Counted from the first letter of the stretch, positions 1 to 8,725 are shown. The stretch: 64,000 bases of DNA from Sphingomonas swuensis (GCF_039538045.1 NZ_BAABBQ010000001.1:1262001-1326000); one strand, 5' to 3'. Numbers and translations: made by a program. Notes: generated by a model not told the origin, from the letters alone.

Positions 1-1308
1 AGCGTCTACGGGGATGAGCAAGCGGGGGAGCGGATCATTCCGTTCGACATCATCCCGCGGCTGTTCACCGCCGCCGAATGGTCGGGATTGTCGCTCGGGC
101 TCGAGCAGCGGGTGCGTGCCCTCAATGCCTTCGTCGCCGACGTCTATGGCCCGCGGCATATCCTGAAAGACGGAATAGTCCCCGAGGACATCATCCTCGG
201 CAACCCTCAGTTCTGCATCCCTGCGAACGGTGCCGTGCCGCCGCACGGGATCTACACCCACATCTGCGGGATCGACATTGTCCGCACCGGAGCGGACGAC
301 TTCTTCGTCCTCGAGGACAATGCGCGAACTCCTTCGGGCGTGTCCTACATGCTCGAGAATCGCGAGGCGATGCTGCGCCTTTGCCCCGAATTGTTCGCGC
401 AACTCGAGGTGCAGCCGATCGATACCTATCCCGACCTCCTGCGGGACATGCTCTATTCGGTCGCCCCGCGCGGATCGCACTCACCGGTCTGCGTGCTGCT
501 CACGCCGGGCCATTACAACAGCGCCTTCTACGAACACAGTTTCCTCGCCGACAGCATGGGTATCGAGCTGGTCGAGGGCCGCGATCTCGAGGTTGCGGAC
601 GACATCGTCTACATGCGGACGATCGAGGGCAAGGTCCGGGTCGACGTCATCTATCGCCGTATCGACGACGCCTTCCTTGATCCGCTGACGTTCAATCCGG
701 AAAGCGGCCTCGGCGTCCCCGGGTTGATGGCGGCCTATCGCGCGGGGAACGTGACCATCGTCAATGCGCCCGGGACGGGGATCGCCGACGACAAGGCGGT
801 CTACAGCTTCATGCCGGAAATCGTCCGCTACTACATGGGCGAGGAGGCGCGCATCCCCAACGTCGAGACGTTCCGCTGCCGTGAGCCCGAAGCACTTCGC
901 TACACGCTCGATCACCTCGAGCAGCTGGTGGTCAAGCTGGTCGACGGATCTGGCGGCTACGGGATGTTGGTCGGCCCGACCGCGTCGAAGCAGCAGATCG
1001 CCGACTTCCGCGCCGCGCTGATCGCCGAGCCGCAGCGCTACATCGCCCAGCCGACCCTTGCGCTGTCGACCGTCCCGACCCTGACCGATGCCGGTGTCGC
1101 CCCGCGCCACGTCGATTTCCGCCCGTTTGTGCTGAGCGGCGCCGAGCGGGTCACCATCGTTCCCGGTGGCCTCACCCGGGTCGCGCTCGAGGATGGTTCG
1201 CTGGTCGTCAATTCGAGCCAGGGCGGGGGCACCAAGGACAGCCTGATCATCGCCGGCCCCGTCCAAGCGGAACAGGAGGAGCAGCATGCTCTCCCGTACA
1301 GCCGCTAA
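1..1308 (+). CDS. Circularly permuted type 2 ATP-grasp protein (5' partial)
   Basis: The reading frame is open from base 1, so the true start lies outside the window; 435 codons are visible. The sequence carries the hallmarks of the DUF404/DUF407 circularly permuted ATP-grasp family: IYTHICGIDIVR, FVLEDNARTPSGVSYM and KLVDGSGGYGMLVGP. Family members are thought to ligate an amino group to a carboxylate using ATP; the substrate is unknown. The gene overlaps the next by 23 bases and is followed by an alpha-E protein and a transglutaminase, a widespread conserved trio suggesting peptide-bond making and breaking in one pathway. Family assignment is secure; the biochemical role is not. Confidence 0.93.
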   Translation, partial: SVYGDEQAGERIIPFDIIPRLFTAAEWSGLSLGLEQRVRALNAFVADVYGPRHILKDGIVPEDIILGNPQFCIPANGAVPPHGIYTHICGIDIVRTGADDFFVLEDNARTPSGVSYMLENREAMLRLCPELFAQLEVQPIDTYPDLLRDMLYSVAPRGSHSPVCVLLTPGHYNSAFYEHSFLADSMGIELVEGRDLEVADDIVYMRTIEGKVRVDVIYRRIDDAFLDPLTFNPESGLGVPGLMAAYRAGNVTIVNAPGTGIADDKAVYSFMPEIVRYYMGEEARIPNVETFRCREPEALRYTLDHLEQLVVKLVDGSGGYGMLVGPTASKQQIADFRAALIAEPQRYIAQPTLALSTVPTLTDAGVAPRHVDFRPFVLSGAERVTIVPGGLTRVALEDGSLVVNSSQGGGTKDSLIIAGPVQAEQEEQHALPYSR

Positions 1309-2227
1309 CCTCTACTGGATCGGCCGCTACATGGAGCGCGCCGAGTTCACCACGCGGCTGATCGAGGCGACCTTGCGCCTGTCGTCGCTGTCCTATGGCG
1401 CCGACGCTGCCAGCGCGACCTGGGAAAGTGCCCTTGCAGTGGTCGGCCGCGGTCCGGCTCCCGGGCAGACCGCGGCGCCGGGTGCAACCGCATTCAACGT
1501 CTGCCGGACGCTCGCGCTCGACCTCGACAACCCCAATTCGATCCGCTCCTGCCTGTCGCGGGCGCGCGACAATGCCCGCTCGGCGCGCAATGCGCTTTCC
1601 TCCGAGGTGTGGCAGGCGATCAACCGCGCCTGGCTCGACGTCGGTGACCGCACCAGCCCCGGAAGTGTCCAGCACACCCTCGCCCTGATCGACTCGCTCA
1701 AGGCCAGCAGCCGCGGGTTCGAAGGCGCACTTGCGCGCATGCTGCGCCATGAAGGCTTCTGGTTCATGCGCCTCGGCTCTGCGGTCGAACGCGGGGACAA
1801 CAGCGCGCGGCTGCTCGACGTCAAATATTATCTGCTCCTGCCCAAGGGGCAGAAGGTCGGCGGCGTGCTTGATCGCGATCAGTGGACGGCGATCCTGCAC
1901 ACGGTGTCGGCGCGCAATGCCTACCGCCTCTTCTACCGCGACACGCTCAAGCCGTGGCTGGTTGCGGACCTTTTGCTGTTCCGCAGCGAACTGCCGCGTT
2001 CGGTCGCCGGGGCCTCGGCCGAAGTCGTCGACCTGCTGGCCGAGATCGGCGGTCGCACCGGGCGACAGGGGGAGGCCGACCGCCTCGCGCGCCTGCGCCA
2101 CTCGCGACTGACCGACACCAATATCGACGAGGTGTTCCGCAGCGGCCTGCACGAATTCCTCAAGGACTATGTCGCCGAGAACGCACGGATCGACGCTGCC
2201 ATTTCACAGCAGTTCCGCTTTCCCTGA
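1286..2227 (+). CDS. Alpha-E domain protein (DUF403)
   Basis: A 313-residue, largely helical protein beginning MLSRTAANLYWIGRYMERAE, the diagnostic opening of the alpha-E (DUF403) family. Later blocks such as ARDNARSARNALSSEVW and MLRHEGFWFMRLGSAVERGD also fit. The molecular function of the family is unknown; it is nearly always coded with a permuted ATP-grasp protein and a transglutaminase, as here. The start ATG lies inside the upstream gene and its TGA shares a base with the next ATG, so the three genes are almost certainly translated from one message. Confidence 0.93.
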   Translation: MLSRTAANLYWIGRYMERAEFTTRLIEATLRLSSLSYGADAASATWESALAVVGRGPAPGQTAAPGATAFNVCRTLALDLDNPNSIRSCLSRARDNARSARNALSSEVWQAINRAWLDVGDRTSPGSVQHTLALIDSLKASSRGFEGALARMLRHEGFWFMRLGSAVERGDNSARLLDVKYYLLLPKGQKVGGVLDRDQWTAILHTVSARNAYRLFYRDTLKPWLVADLLLFRSELPRSVAGASAEVVDLLAEIGGRTGRQGEADRLARLRHSRLTDTNIDEVFRSGLHEFLKDYVAENARIDAAISQQFRFP

Positions 2228-3096
2228 TGCGCCTGACGATCAGCCATCGCACGCGCTTCCGCTTTGCCCGGCCGCTGGGCGACGCGATCCAGATGCTGCG
2301 CCTGACGCCGCTCAGCTGCCTCAACCAGACGGTCCTCGACTGGCGGATCGACGTCGATTGCGACGCCCGCCTGCGCGAGGCCCGGGATGGCTATGGCAAC
2401 TGCGTCACCGCACTGTACGTCGACCAGCCCGTGACGACCCTGACGATCACCGCGCAAGGTCAGGTCGTGACCGAGGACCGCGCCGGGGTCGTGTCCGGAC
2501 TTTCGAGCGACCTGCCGCCGGGCGTGTTCCTCCGCCCGACTTCGCTGACTGTGCCCGATGACGCGCTCCGCACCTTCGCCGACGAGATCGCGGGGAGGGT
2601 GCCGGCACCGCTCGATCGCCTCCATGCTCTCAACGCCAGCCTGTCCGAGCGGATGACCTACGACGTCGCCACCTCGAGCGTGTCGACCACCGCCGCCGAA
2701 GCCTTCGCCACCGGGCGCGGGGTGTGTCAGGACTATGCCCACATCTTCATCGCCGCGGCGCGTGCCGGCGGAATTCCTGCCCGCTATGTGTCAGGCCACC
2801 TTTACCGCCGCGACGGGGCGGGCACCCAGCCGGCCAGCCACGCCTGGATCGAGGCCTGGGTCGAGGACCTCGGGTGGGTCGCATTCGACCCGACCAACGG
2901 CATCTGTGCCGACGATGCCTATGTGCGGATCGCGTCCGGCCTCGACTTTGCCGACGTGTCGCCGATCGTCGGTGCACGGCGGGGTGGTGGCGAGGAGGAG
3001 CTGACCGTCGAGGTCCGGGTCACCAGTTCGGCACGCAGCCGCCAGTCGCAGCGGCAAGGCAGCGGCGGTTCGTGGCAGCAGCAATCGCAAGGATGA
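2227..3096 (+). CDS. Transglutaminase-like cysteine protease
   Basis: A 289-residue protein with an N-terminal transglutaminase-associated beta domain (about residues 1-80, starting MRLTISHRTRFRF) and a papain-like core. The catalytic triad is visible: Cys167 in GRGVCQDYAH, His205 in SHAWIEAW and Asp221 in FDPTNG. Such enzymes are usually predicted to cleave amide bonds, consistent with a partner ATP-grasp ligase upstream. The ATG overlaps the preceding TGA by one base. No signal peptide is seen, so a cytoplasmic location is likely. It is the last host gene before the prophage remnant; in some genomes a proteasome-type protease follows this trio, but none is present here. Confidence 0.92.
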   Translation: MRLTISHRTRFRFARPLGDAIQMLRLTPLSCLNQTVLDWRIDVDCDARLREARDGYGNCVTALYVDQPVTTLTITAQGQVVTEDRAGVVSGLSSDLPPGVFLRPTSLTVPDDALRTFADEIAGRVPAPLDRLHALNASLSERMTYDVATSSVSTTAAEAFATGRGVCQDYAHIFIAAARAGGIPARYVSGHLYRRDGAGTQPASHAWIEAWVEDLGWVAFDPTNGICADDAYVRIASGLDFADVSPIVGARRGGGEEELTVEVRVTSSARSRQSQRQGSGGSWQQQSQG

Positions 3097-3101
3097 TCGA
3101 A

Positions 3102-3130
3102 GCGGGTGGGCAGGATGGCCGTTCACCCGC
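3102..3130 (+). terminator. Hairpin after the transglutaminase gene
   Basis: A 7-bp perfect stem (GCGGGTG at 3102-3108 with CACCCGC at 3124-3130) six bases after the transglutaminase stop. There is no uridine run, so it may end transcription inefficiently or with help. It lies at the junction between host DNA and the prophage remnant. Confidence 0.4.
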
Positions 3131-3139
3131 CCTAAGCCG

Positions 3140-6025
3140 GTGAAGATGCTCGCCGGGCCGTCGGGTGACGTGACCCCGGCGGCTCTGGCTGCGCGCGACG
3201 CGGCGAACGGCTATGCCGCGCAGGCCGCTCTCAGCGCCAGCGCGGCCAGCGGCTCGGCAGGGCAGGCGGCTGGTGCAATCTCGACGGCCCAGGCATGGGC
3301 GCAGGGCCCGGCGCCCGGCCAGGGGCTGCTCGTCAAGAGCGCGAAGGGTTGGGTCGACACTGCCAGCGCCGATGCGGCCTATGCGGCGGGCGTCCGCGAC
3401 AACATCGTCGACCTGCTGGCGGGCACGACTCTCTCGGGCAAGCTGACCATCCCGGTCGTCGACCGTGCGGCGCTCAAATCGATCACCGAGAAGAACGTCG
3501 GCGACGTCTTCCTGTTGATGGAGCAGGGCCGCGTCGGTGAGTTCGAGTGGCGCGCTGGCGACTACTCCGCTCAGATCACGCAGGACAATCGCGAGGCGCT
3601 GTTCATCAAGGCCAACGACACGGCCTCGAGCGCGGGCGCCTTCGTCCGAGTGCTGCGCGGCTTCACCTTCCTCGCGACTTGGTGGGGCCTGACCCCGGAC
3701 ACGACCGAGTGCGTGCCCATCCTCAACGACGCGCTGATGTCGATCCCGGCTGGCTCCACGCTGATGCTGCCGCCATTCACGATGCTTACCTCGCAGCTCG
3801 AGTCCCAGATCTTCATCCGGAACAACGGCGTTCGTCTAACCGGGCATGGCTTTGCGTCGCGGATCAAGAAGGTCGACGGCTCATCCTATGGGCAGGGCAT
3901 CAGCCTGCTTTACATCCAGGCCCGGGACATCGAAGTCGACCACTTCCGCATCTCGCAGAGCAACCTGCCGGCAATTGGCTCCAACAACCCCGCCTGCATC
4001 GCGGTCACGACCAGCTGGGACACGACCAACCTTCCTCGCCTGCTCGAGAACATCGCCATCCATGACGTGCTTCTCGACGACACGGGCCTTGGCTTGGTCG
4101 TCGGCGCTTCTGCCAAGGATGCGCCTGCCACTGACTGGATCGCCTCGCGCAACATCCATGCCTGGAACCTCACCATCCGGCACAAGTGCCAGGCGATGAG
4201 CGTCTTCGGCACCGACGACTTCCGAGCGCACGACTTCCTGTTCCAGTCGGACATCACCGACGGCACGGTCTTCTCGCCCAACCTTCGCATCCTTGCCTCG
4301 GAGCGGGTGGACATTCGCAACGGGCGCATTGCCTGTGGCGGCACGGCTGGCGGCTCCTCGAGCTCGAACCTTGGCATTGCCATCGTCGAGGGCTCGTTCC
4401 GTACCGGCACCCCGGCAATGCGTCGCCAGCTTCGCGACGTAACGCTCGACAACATCCGGGTCGAGAATGCCGCCAAGCCGCTGTCCATGAACGAATGCCT
4501 CGGGACCCTTCGCATCTCGCGGCTGCACACCGTCAACGACCGGACCAGCACGGACGAGCGCATCGGCCTGCTCAGTGTCCTTTCCGAGCCCGACGCGCTT
4601 CACCCGGTTCACGGCATCGACGAGCTGATCGTCGAGGACTGCATCTTCGATGGTGTGTCGCTGCCGGTGAAGCTGAGCGGCACCCGCATGGGCAGCTTCA
4701 CCTACCGGCGCAACAAGATCATCGGCAACGCCCGTGATCCGGTGGCGCTTGGCGTTCCGGGCTATAGCATCGACATGAGCGAGTCCTCGCGGCCGCTCTT
4801 CACCGACATTCAGGACAATGACTTCCTGATCCACGGCACGGCTGTCCCGGTTGCTATGGGCAACATGGCCGAGGGCGAGCTGGTGACGATCATCAATAAC
4901 CGCTTCCCTGAGGCTTCCGCCTCGCTCGCTGCGGCAGGAACGGGCCACCACAGCGCAATTCCGGCATACGTCCGCAATGACATCGACGGCCCGCTTATCC
5001 AAGGCGTGACCGGGGTTCCTATTCCATTCGGGAAGAACTATCGCCACCCGCCAGGCGCTCTTGAGCGGCTCCGATCGGGCGCCCCGATCGTGCATCCCGC
5101 GCTTCCGGCGGCAGCGGATTGGACACGCAACGTTCCGACTGGTGTCACGGAGAACCCGGCCAACACCTTCACGCGGACGGCGGCTGACAGCACCACCGGC
5201 TTCGACAAGATCGTTACTTCGTCCGAATTGATGACCGGCGATTTTCAGCTGTCTTGGCGGGTGAAGCAGCAGTGCGCTGGCACCGCAATCGGGGTGGCAA
5301 CAAGCGCCGGCGTAATCCGCTTCCGTGTCCGCTACCAGCACCCTTCCGTGTATTTCTACGACGGCAATACCGAAGACGGTGGGGGCTCTTACGGGGTGGA
5401 TGTTGTTGAGACCCTGCGCCGGGTCGGCGGTCGGCTGCAACTCTTAAGGGGCGGCGCGCTGCTTCAGGATCTCGCCGTCTCTCCGACCGAGCCGCTAAAG
5501 CTGTCGATCTACACCTTCAAACAGGGGGAAGCGATCGAGGTTCTGCGATTCGCCGGCACTACCTCAACCACTGACGGAGGCACGGGCGGCACGGGCGGCA
5601 CCGGTGGCACGGGCGGAACCGGAGGCACGACCAATCCTGAGCTTCTGACCAACACGCCCGCCGCGTTCGACGGCCGCGTCGGCACTCCAACCCTCACTCA
5701 GCCCAGCGCAGGCGTTCTCGTGATGACGCAGAACGCAGCCGGCGACCTCTGTCGCCAGGTAATCAGCGGCCTTGAGGTGGGGGCAAGCTACAAGCTGACC
5801 GGCACACTGGCGGCCTCGAGCGGGGTGAAGGCCACGATCCAGCTTGGCGGCGGCGTAAGCGCGCAGCACGAACTCCGAGCGGGATCGACGATCAACCTCA
5901 CTGTGATGTTACCGGGACCGTCAACTGCCGTCGCTGTCGATCTTCGCGTCCTCGATGGCATCGACGGATGGGGCGCGATGGGAGACACCGCGACCTTCAC
6001 CAACCTCAGCTTCAAGAAGGTCTAG
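3140..6025 (+). CDS. Phage tailspike, beta-helix type
   Basis: A 961-residue protein. The Ala/Ser-rich start (residues about 10-60, repeated ALAARDAA and AALSASAASG-like steps) resembles the coiled N-terminal part of tail fibres. It is followed by an attachment-type segment (about 90-190, FLLMEQGRVGEFEW) and a long region with the regular turn pattern of a right-handed parallel beta-helix (about 230-620), the fold of depolymerase tailspikes. A Gly-Thr hinge at about residues 812-830 leads to a C-terminal beta-sandwich-like domain that may bind carbohydrate. The start is GTG at 3140 (ATG at 3146 is possible); no good ribosome binding site is visible and the frame stays open upstream without a start codon, so the N-terminus may be truncated by the deletion that formed the left prophage edge. 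Confidence 0.8.
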   Translation: MKMLAGPSGDVTPAALAARDAANGYAAQAALSASAASGSAGQAAGAISTAQAWAQGPAPGQGLLVKSAKGWVDTASADAAYAAGVRDNIVDLLAGTTLSGKLTIPVVDRAALKSITEKNVGDVFLLMEQGRVGEFEWRAGDYSAQITQDNREALFIKANDTASSAGAFVRVLRGFTFLATWWGLTPDTTECVPILNDALMSIPAGSTLMLPPFTMLTSQLESQIFIRNNGVRLTGHGFASRIKKVDGSSYGQGISLLYIQARDIEVDHFRISQSNLPAIGSNNPACIAVTTSWDTTNLPRLLENIAIHDVLLDDTGLGLVVGASAKDAPATDWIASRNIHAWNLTIRHKCQAMSVFGTDDFRAHDFLFQSDITDGTVFSPNLRILASERVDIRNGRIACGGTAGGSSSSNLGIAIVEGSFRTGTPAMRRQLRDVTLDNIRVENAAKPLSMNECLGTLRISRLHTVNDRTSTDERIGLLSVLSEPDALHPVHGIDELIVEDCIFDGVSLPVKLSGTRMGSFTYRRNKIIGNARDPVALGVPGYSIDMSESSRPLFTDIQDNDFLIHGTAVPVAMGNMAEGELVTIINNRFPEASASLAAAGTGHHSAIPAYVRNDIDGPLIQGVTGVPIPFGKNYRHPPGALERLRSGAPIVHPALPAAADWTRNVPTGVTENPANTFTRTAADSTTGFDKIVTSSELMTGDFQLSWRVKQQCAGTAIGVATSAGVIRFRVRYQHPSVYFYDGNTEDGGGSYGVDVVETLRRVGGRLQLLRGGALLQDLAVSPTEPLKLSIYTFKQGEAIEVLRFAGTTSTTDGGTGGTGGTGGTGGTGGTTNPELLTNTPAAFDGRVGTPTLTQPSAGVLVMTQNAAGDLCRQVISGLEVGASYKLTGTLAASSGVKATIQLGGGVSAQHELRAGSTINLTVMLPGPSTAVAVDLRVLDGIDGWGAMGDTATFTNLSFKKV
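5575..5629 (+). repeat. In-frame Gly-Gly-Thr tandem repeat
   Basis: Six imperfect 9-base units of the form GGCACGGGC encode Gly-Gly-Thr steps inside the tailspike gene. They form a flexible hinge before the C-terminal domain. Because the unit is a multiple of three, copy changes would alter hinge length without breaking the frame. Confidence 0.8.
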
Positions 6026-6198
6026 ATCTCATCCTCAGCCCAGCAGTTGAGGCACATTGGATCGCCAGGCTTGGAAACAGGCTTGGCGCATGGCTCACAG
6101 AGGCCATCGGCGCGCCGCTTGCGGCGTACTCTGCTGCTCTCAAGTGAGGCTTTAAGGGGAAAAGCAGGGCCTTCAGAAGGTTTTCGACTCCGGGCGTG
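6022..6198 (-). pseudogene. Zinc-ribbon-like fragment without a start codon
   Basis: Reverse-strand reading gives 58 codons ending at 6022, with a clear CxxC-x10-CxxC pattern (CEPCAKP ... CLNCWAED) after a basic stretch VRRKRRADG. No ATG, GTG or TTG precedes the cysteines in frame; the frame runs straight back into the stop codon of the OB-fold gene. It could be the remnant of a small phage zinc-binding protein, or a readthrough extension of the upstream gene. The cysteine spacing is seen directly; the interpretation is inference. Confidence 0.35.
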
Positions 6199-6687
6199 TT
6201 AGAAGGATGGTCTCGCCCCCATCCCGGAGTCCTCTAAGATACTGCAATTGGAGAGCACCGGAATTTCCGCCATCTCAGTAACCGCGTCGCAGCGAAGGCT
6301 TACGGTCGCTCCCCTCGTCAGCTTCGACGCCAATGCATGGTCTTGAGGCGCCAACCTGGCTTGCAGCGGCATGAATTCATTGATGCCGCCGAGCTTCAGG
6401 AAGGGCTCACTATATTCCCGAGCGACGCCGTCTAGCACACCACTGACCCGGAGCCGCCGTCCGCCGAAGCGCTCCTGAGCAGCCTCGTCGTTCGTGTGAT
6501 ACGCAAGGGCAAGATCGTGGGCAGTGACTTCAATCACCGGCTCTGCAGCACGGCTGCTGAATACGTCTTTCGCCAAGTAGTCGATTACAGGAAGGAAGAC
6601 TGAGAGCACGGCGAACAACACGGCCATGCCGAGCACGAGTTTGTTCTGGGTGCTCAACTTTCCAGCCTCGGAATTAGCGAAACGCAT
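6199..6687 (-). CDS. Membrane-anchored OB-fold protein (tRNA_anti-like)
   Basis: A 162-residue protein with one N-terminal membrane helix (residues about 16-40) and a periplasmic domain carrying VTAHDLALAYHTNDEAAQERF followed by RLRVSGVLDGV. That pattern matches the tRNA_anti-like OB-fold family, whose role is unknown. Its start overlaps the end of the GT-C gene by 14 bases, so it sits in the same reverse-strand cargo operon. It is not a typical phage structural or lysis protein, which supports the view of this block as lysogeny cargo. Confidence 0.68.
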   Translation of the reverse strand: MRFANSEAGKLSTQNKLVLGMAVLFAVLSVFLPVIDYLAKDVFSSRAAEPVIEVTAHDLALAYHTNDEAAQERFGGRRLRVSGVLDGVAREYSEPFLKLGGINEFMPLQARLAPQDHALASKLTRGATVSLRCDAVTEMAEIPVLSNCSILEDSGMGARPSF

Positions 6688-7990
6688 CTAGGCCACTCCT
6701 CAAGGCAAACGGGCCTTGCAACCTGCTGAAGTAAGGTAAACGCAACACCCGCTCGAGGGCCACCGCCGCAAGCATGAGCAGCAAGATGCGTGACGGTGCG
6801 GTGTAGCGAGCTTCCGTGTGCAGCAGCAAGTGCACTCCTGCGAGGTAGAACGTGACGTAGGGCAGAAAGGTGCGCCGGGTAAGCCAGGCCCCTCCCAGAG
6901 CAAGCACAAAGATTATGGCGGAGGACACTGCGAGAATCCAAGCGATCGGCGCTGGGACCTGTGGTGGATAGGAGCTCGTGTTCCAGAGCGCCCAAAGGTT
7001 GCGGACGACGTGCTTCGCGTAGGAGAGCGGGTCATTCTGGATGCGAGAAACCGCAAGAGCCAGTAGTCTAGAGTTGACATCACTCTGCAAGGCACTCGGA
7101 TAAAGGAATGGATTCCAGGGTGGGTGAAGCGGGGGCGCTCCGACTGATTCATTGACGGAGCGAACCTCGCGGGCGAGTCCTGAGGCCTCCGCCATAGGAG
7201 TCGCCTCTTGCTGGTAGAGCGCGTTCAAGTCCGAAGGAGGCAGCTTCCCCTGCCATGTCGCTAGGTATAGCGAGGAGCCAACGGCCGACGCCACTGGGAG
7301 AGGAGACGGTTTTCCAAATGTAACGGCGTTCCATACCGCGTATGGAGTGAGGACGGCCGCCGCGGCCAGTATCGGCAGGACGGCTTCCTTCCATCGGCGT
7401 GTCAACACAAGATAGGCCGCGATCAGGAAAGGCAGGAGCGCAAGATCGGGCCGGACCATTGTCAACAGTCCGCACGTCGCTCCCGCGGCAATCAGGTGAC
7501 CGACAGAGGGCTGTCGCAGGAGCCAGATGGCCAGCGTCGTGAGGCCAGCCGTTGCGACTGCCTCGGACATGACTGCGCTGCTGTACAGTGCGATCATGGG
7601 GTAGCCGGCGCAAAGCATCAGGAAAAACAGCCTGGCGGTCCGGTCCAACGTGCGAGCTGCCAGAGCAATCGCCGCACCCACAAGGGCCAATTGGAGGAAC
7701 ACTACAACTGCGAGGTGTAGTCCGGCGCCGTAATGCAAAGCGGCGAGGATAGCGGGATAGCCGGGCGCCCAAACCGCCTCCGGCGTTGTGCCGTCTGGGC
7801 TGAAAAATCCAGCAGAAAGGTTCTTAGCTAAAGCAAGATACCTCGCAGAGTCAGCAGAGCGCATCCAGGGCGCTGTGAGCAACAATACGGCAATGAACTG
7901 TAGTGCGACGAGCACGGCAGCTACAGCTGAAAAGACTGGAACCAGCCTTGACGCTGTCCCGTCTTGGCTCGCCGCAGCGCTAGTGCTCAA
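6674..7990 (-). CDS. GT-C type membrane glycosyltransferase-like protein
   Basis: A 438-residue protein with about ten to twelve predicted membrane helices and a first periplasmic loop containing RSADSARYLALAKNLSAGFF and WAPGYPAILAAL, as in PMT/ArnT-like GT-C enzymes that use polyprenyl-linked sugars. A role in modifying surface polysaccharide, as in phage-encoded serotype conversion, is an inference from location between tail and lysis genes. The start is TTG at 7988-7990, overlapping the stop of a 42-codon gene as TTGA, so translation is probably coupled. No helper flippase or GtrB-like partner is present. Confidence 0.7.
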   Translation of the reverse strand: MSTSAAASQDGTASRLVPVFSAVAAVLVALQFIAVLLLTAPWMRSADSARYLALAKNLSAGFFSPDGTTPEAVWAPGYPAILAALHYGAGLHLAVVVFLQLALVGAAIALAARTLDRTARLFFLMLCAGYPMIALYSSAVMSEAVATAGLTTLAIWLLRQPSVGHLIAAGATCGLLTMVRPDLALLPFLIAAYLVLTRRWKEAVLPILAAAAVLTPYAVWNAVTFGKPSPLPVASAVGSSLYLATWQGKLPPSDLNALYQQEATPMAEASGLAREVRSVNESVGAPPLHPPWNPFLYPSALQSDVNSRLLALAVSRIQNDPLSYAKHVVRNLWALWNTSSYPPQVPAPIAWILAVSSAIIFVLALGGAWLTRRTFLPYVTFYLAGVHLLLHTEARYTAPSRILLLMLAAVALERVLRLPYFSRLQGPFALRSGLDAFR

Positions 7991-8115
7991 AATAGGTGCG
8001 CGAAGCGCGGGTCGAAGTGCAGCGCTAAAGCGCCGACGCCTAGGACGACCAGAGCTAAGGCTGAAGTTGGGTCCACTCGCTCGACGATAGCAAGGTACTG
8101 GCGAAGAAAGCGCAT
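7987..8115 (-). CDS. 42-residue membrane microprotein
   Basis: Below usual ORF size limits but well supported: ATG at 8113-8115 is preceded by AAGG four bases upstream, and the stop TGA overlaps the TTG start of the glycosyltransferase gene. The product has a basic start (MRFLRQYLAIVERVD) and one hydrophobic segment (TSALALVVLGVGALAL). It may regulate or accompany the glycosyltransferase. No known family is recognised. Confidence 0.55.
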   Translation of the reverse strand: MRFLRQYLAIVERVDPTSALALVVLGVGALALHFDPRFAHLF

Positions 8116-8180
8116 GCGGCCTTAATAGTCGGCTAAATTAATCAGGCAAGCTCATAGCCTTCGAGCACTCGGAGGCAGAA

Positions 8181-8330
8181 TCATCCGGTCTGAGACTTGA
8201 TGAAGCCGTCAAACAGCTGGGGGCCGGCTAATGCCAATAGCGCGGCAACGGCGCCAATCAGGGCAGCGCAGGCTGCCAGGAACAGCCAGTCCTGTGGAGA
8301 CCATCGGCGGAAAAATCGTCGGAGGCGCAT
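8181..8330 (-). CDS. 49-residue membrane microprotein
   Basis: A short reverse-strand frame from ATG at 8328-8330: basic N-terminus MRLRRFFRRW, one membrane helix (DWLFLAACAALIGAVAALLA) and a short polar tail. An in-frame TGA three codons upstream fixes the start. The ribosome binding site is poor (AGGA abuts the ATG). It belongs to the reverse-strand cargo block; function unknown. Confidence 0.45.
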   Translation of the reverse strand: MRLRRFFRRWSPQDWLFLAACAALIGAVAALLALAGPQLFDGFIKSQTG

Positions 8331-8396
8331 TCCTGCTCATAAGACAGCATTCTTCGCGAGGGAAGGTGAGTTCGGAGAAGCACGGGCGGCAAACCC

Positions 8397-8606
8397 CTAG
8401 GCGAGGTTTGCAGTCTTCCAGTTCCTCACAAAGGCGCTCGCAAGCTCGAGCATGGCGATAGCCCGATCATAGTCCTCTTCCGATTGGCCATCATCCGGAT
8501 TGCTGTTCGAGCCAGCCGATAGCCTCATCGCTTCGGCGGCGAGCATCCCTGCGCTGCTTTTGTCCACGGCCAGCGGCCGACTGGGGAATGGCACGACGTC
8601 GCTCAT
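8397..8606 (-). CDS. Small hypothetical protein of the cargo block
   Basis: A 69-residue soluble protein starting MSDVVPFPSRPLAVDKS, with an acidic middle and a helical C-terminal part (EEDYDRAIAMLELASAFVRNW). The first ATG at 8642 is possible, but the internal ATG at 8606 is better placed behind a purine-rich AGAAAGTGGG. No family is recognised. It could be the first gene of the reverse-strand cargo operon, divergent from the lysis operon. Confidence 0.5.
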   Translation of the reverse strand: MSDVVPFPSRPLAVDKSSAGMLAAEAMRLSAGSNSNPDDGQSEEDYDRAIAMLELASAFVRNWKTANLA

Positions 8607-8725
8607 CCCACTTTCTAGGTCCAACCCCGCGCAATTGTCCACACGCGACCACCCACCGCGCCACCTACCACAGGAGCATGAGGCCGATGATTCAAGCGCT
8701 GCACAGCCGCGGGCAGGGGTAGGGG

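Noticed and set aside
3097..3140. Left attachment site copied from the tRNA 3' end
   Set aside because: No stretch resembling the tRNA T-arm or acceptor sequence was found there.
5575..5629. Tandem repeat as a possible CRISPR array
   Set aside because: Units are 9 bases with no spacers and lie inside a coding frame; no CRISPR array or cas gene is visible in the window.
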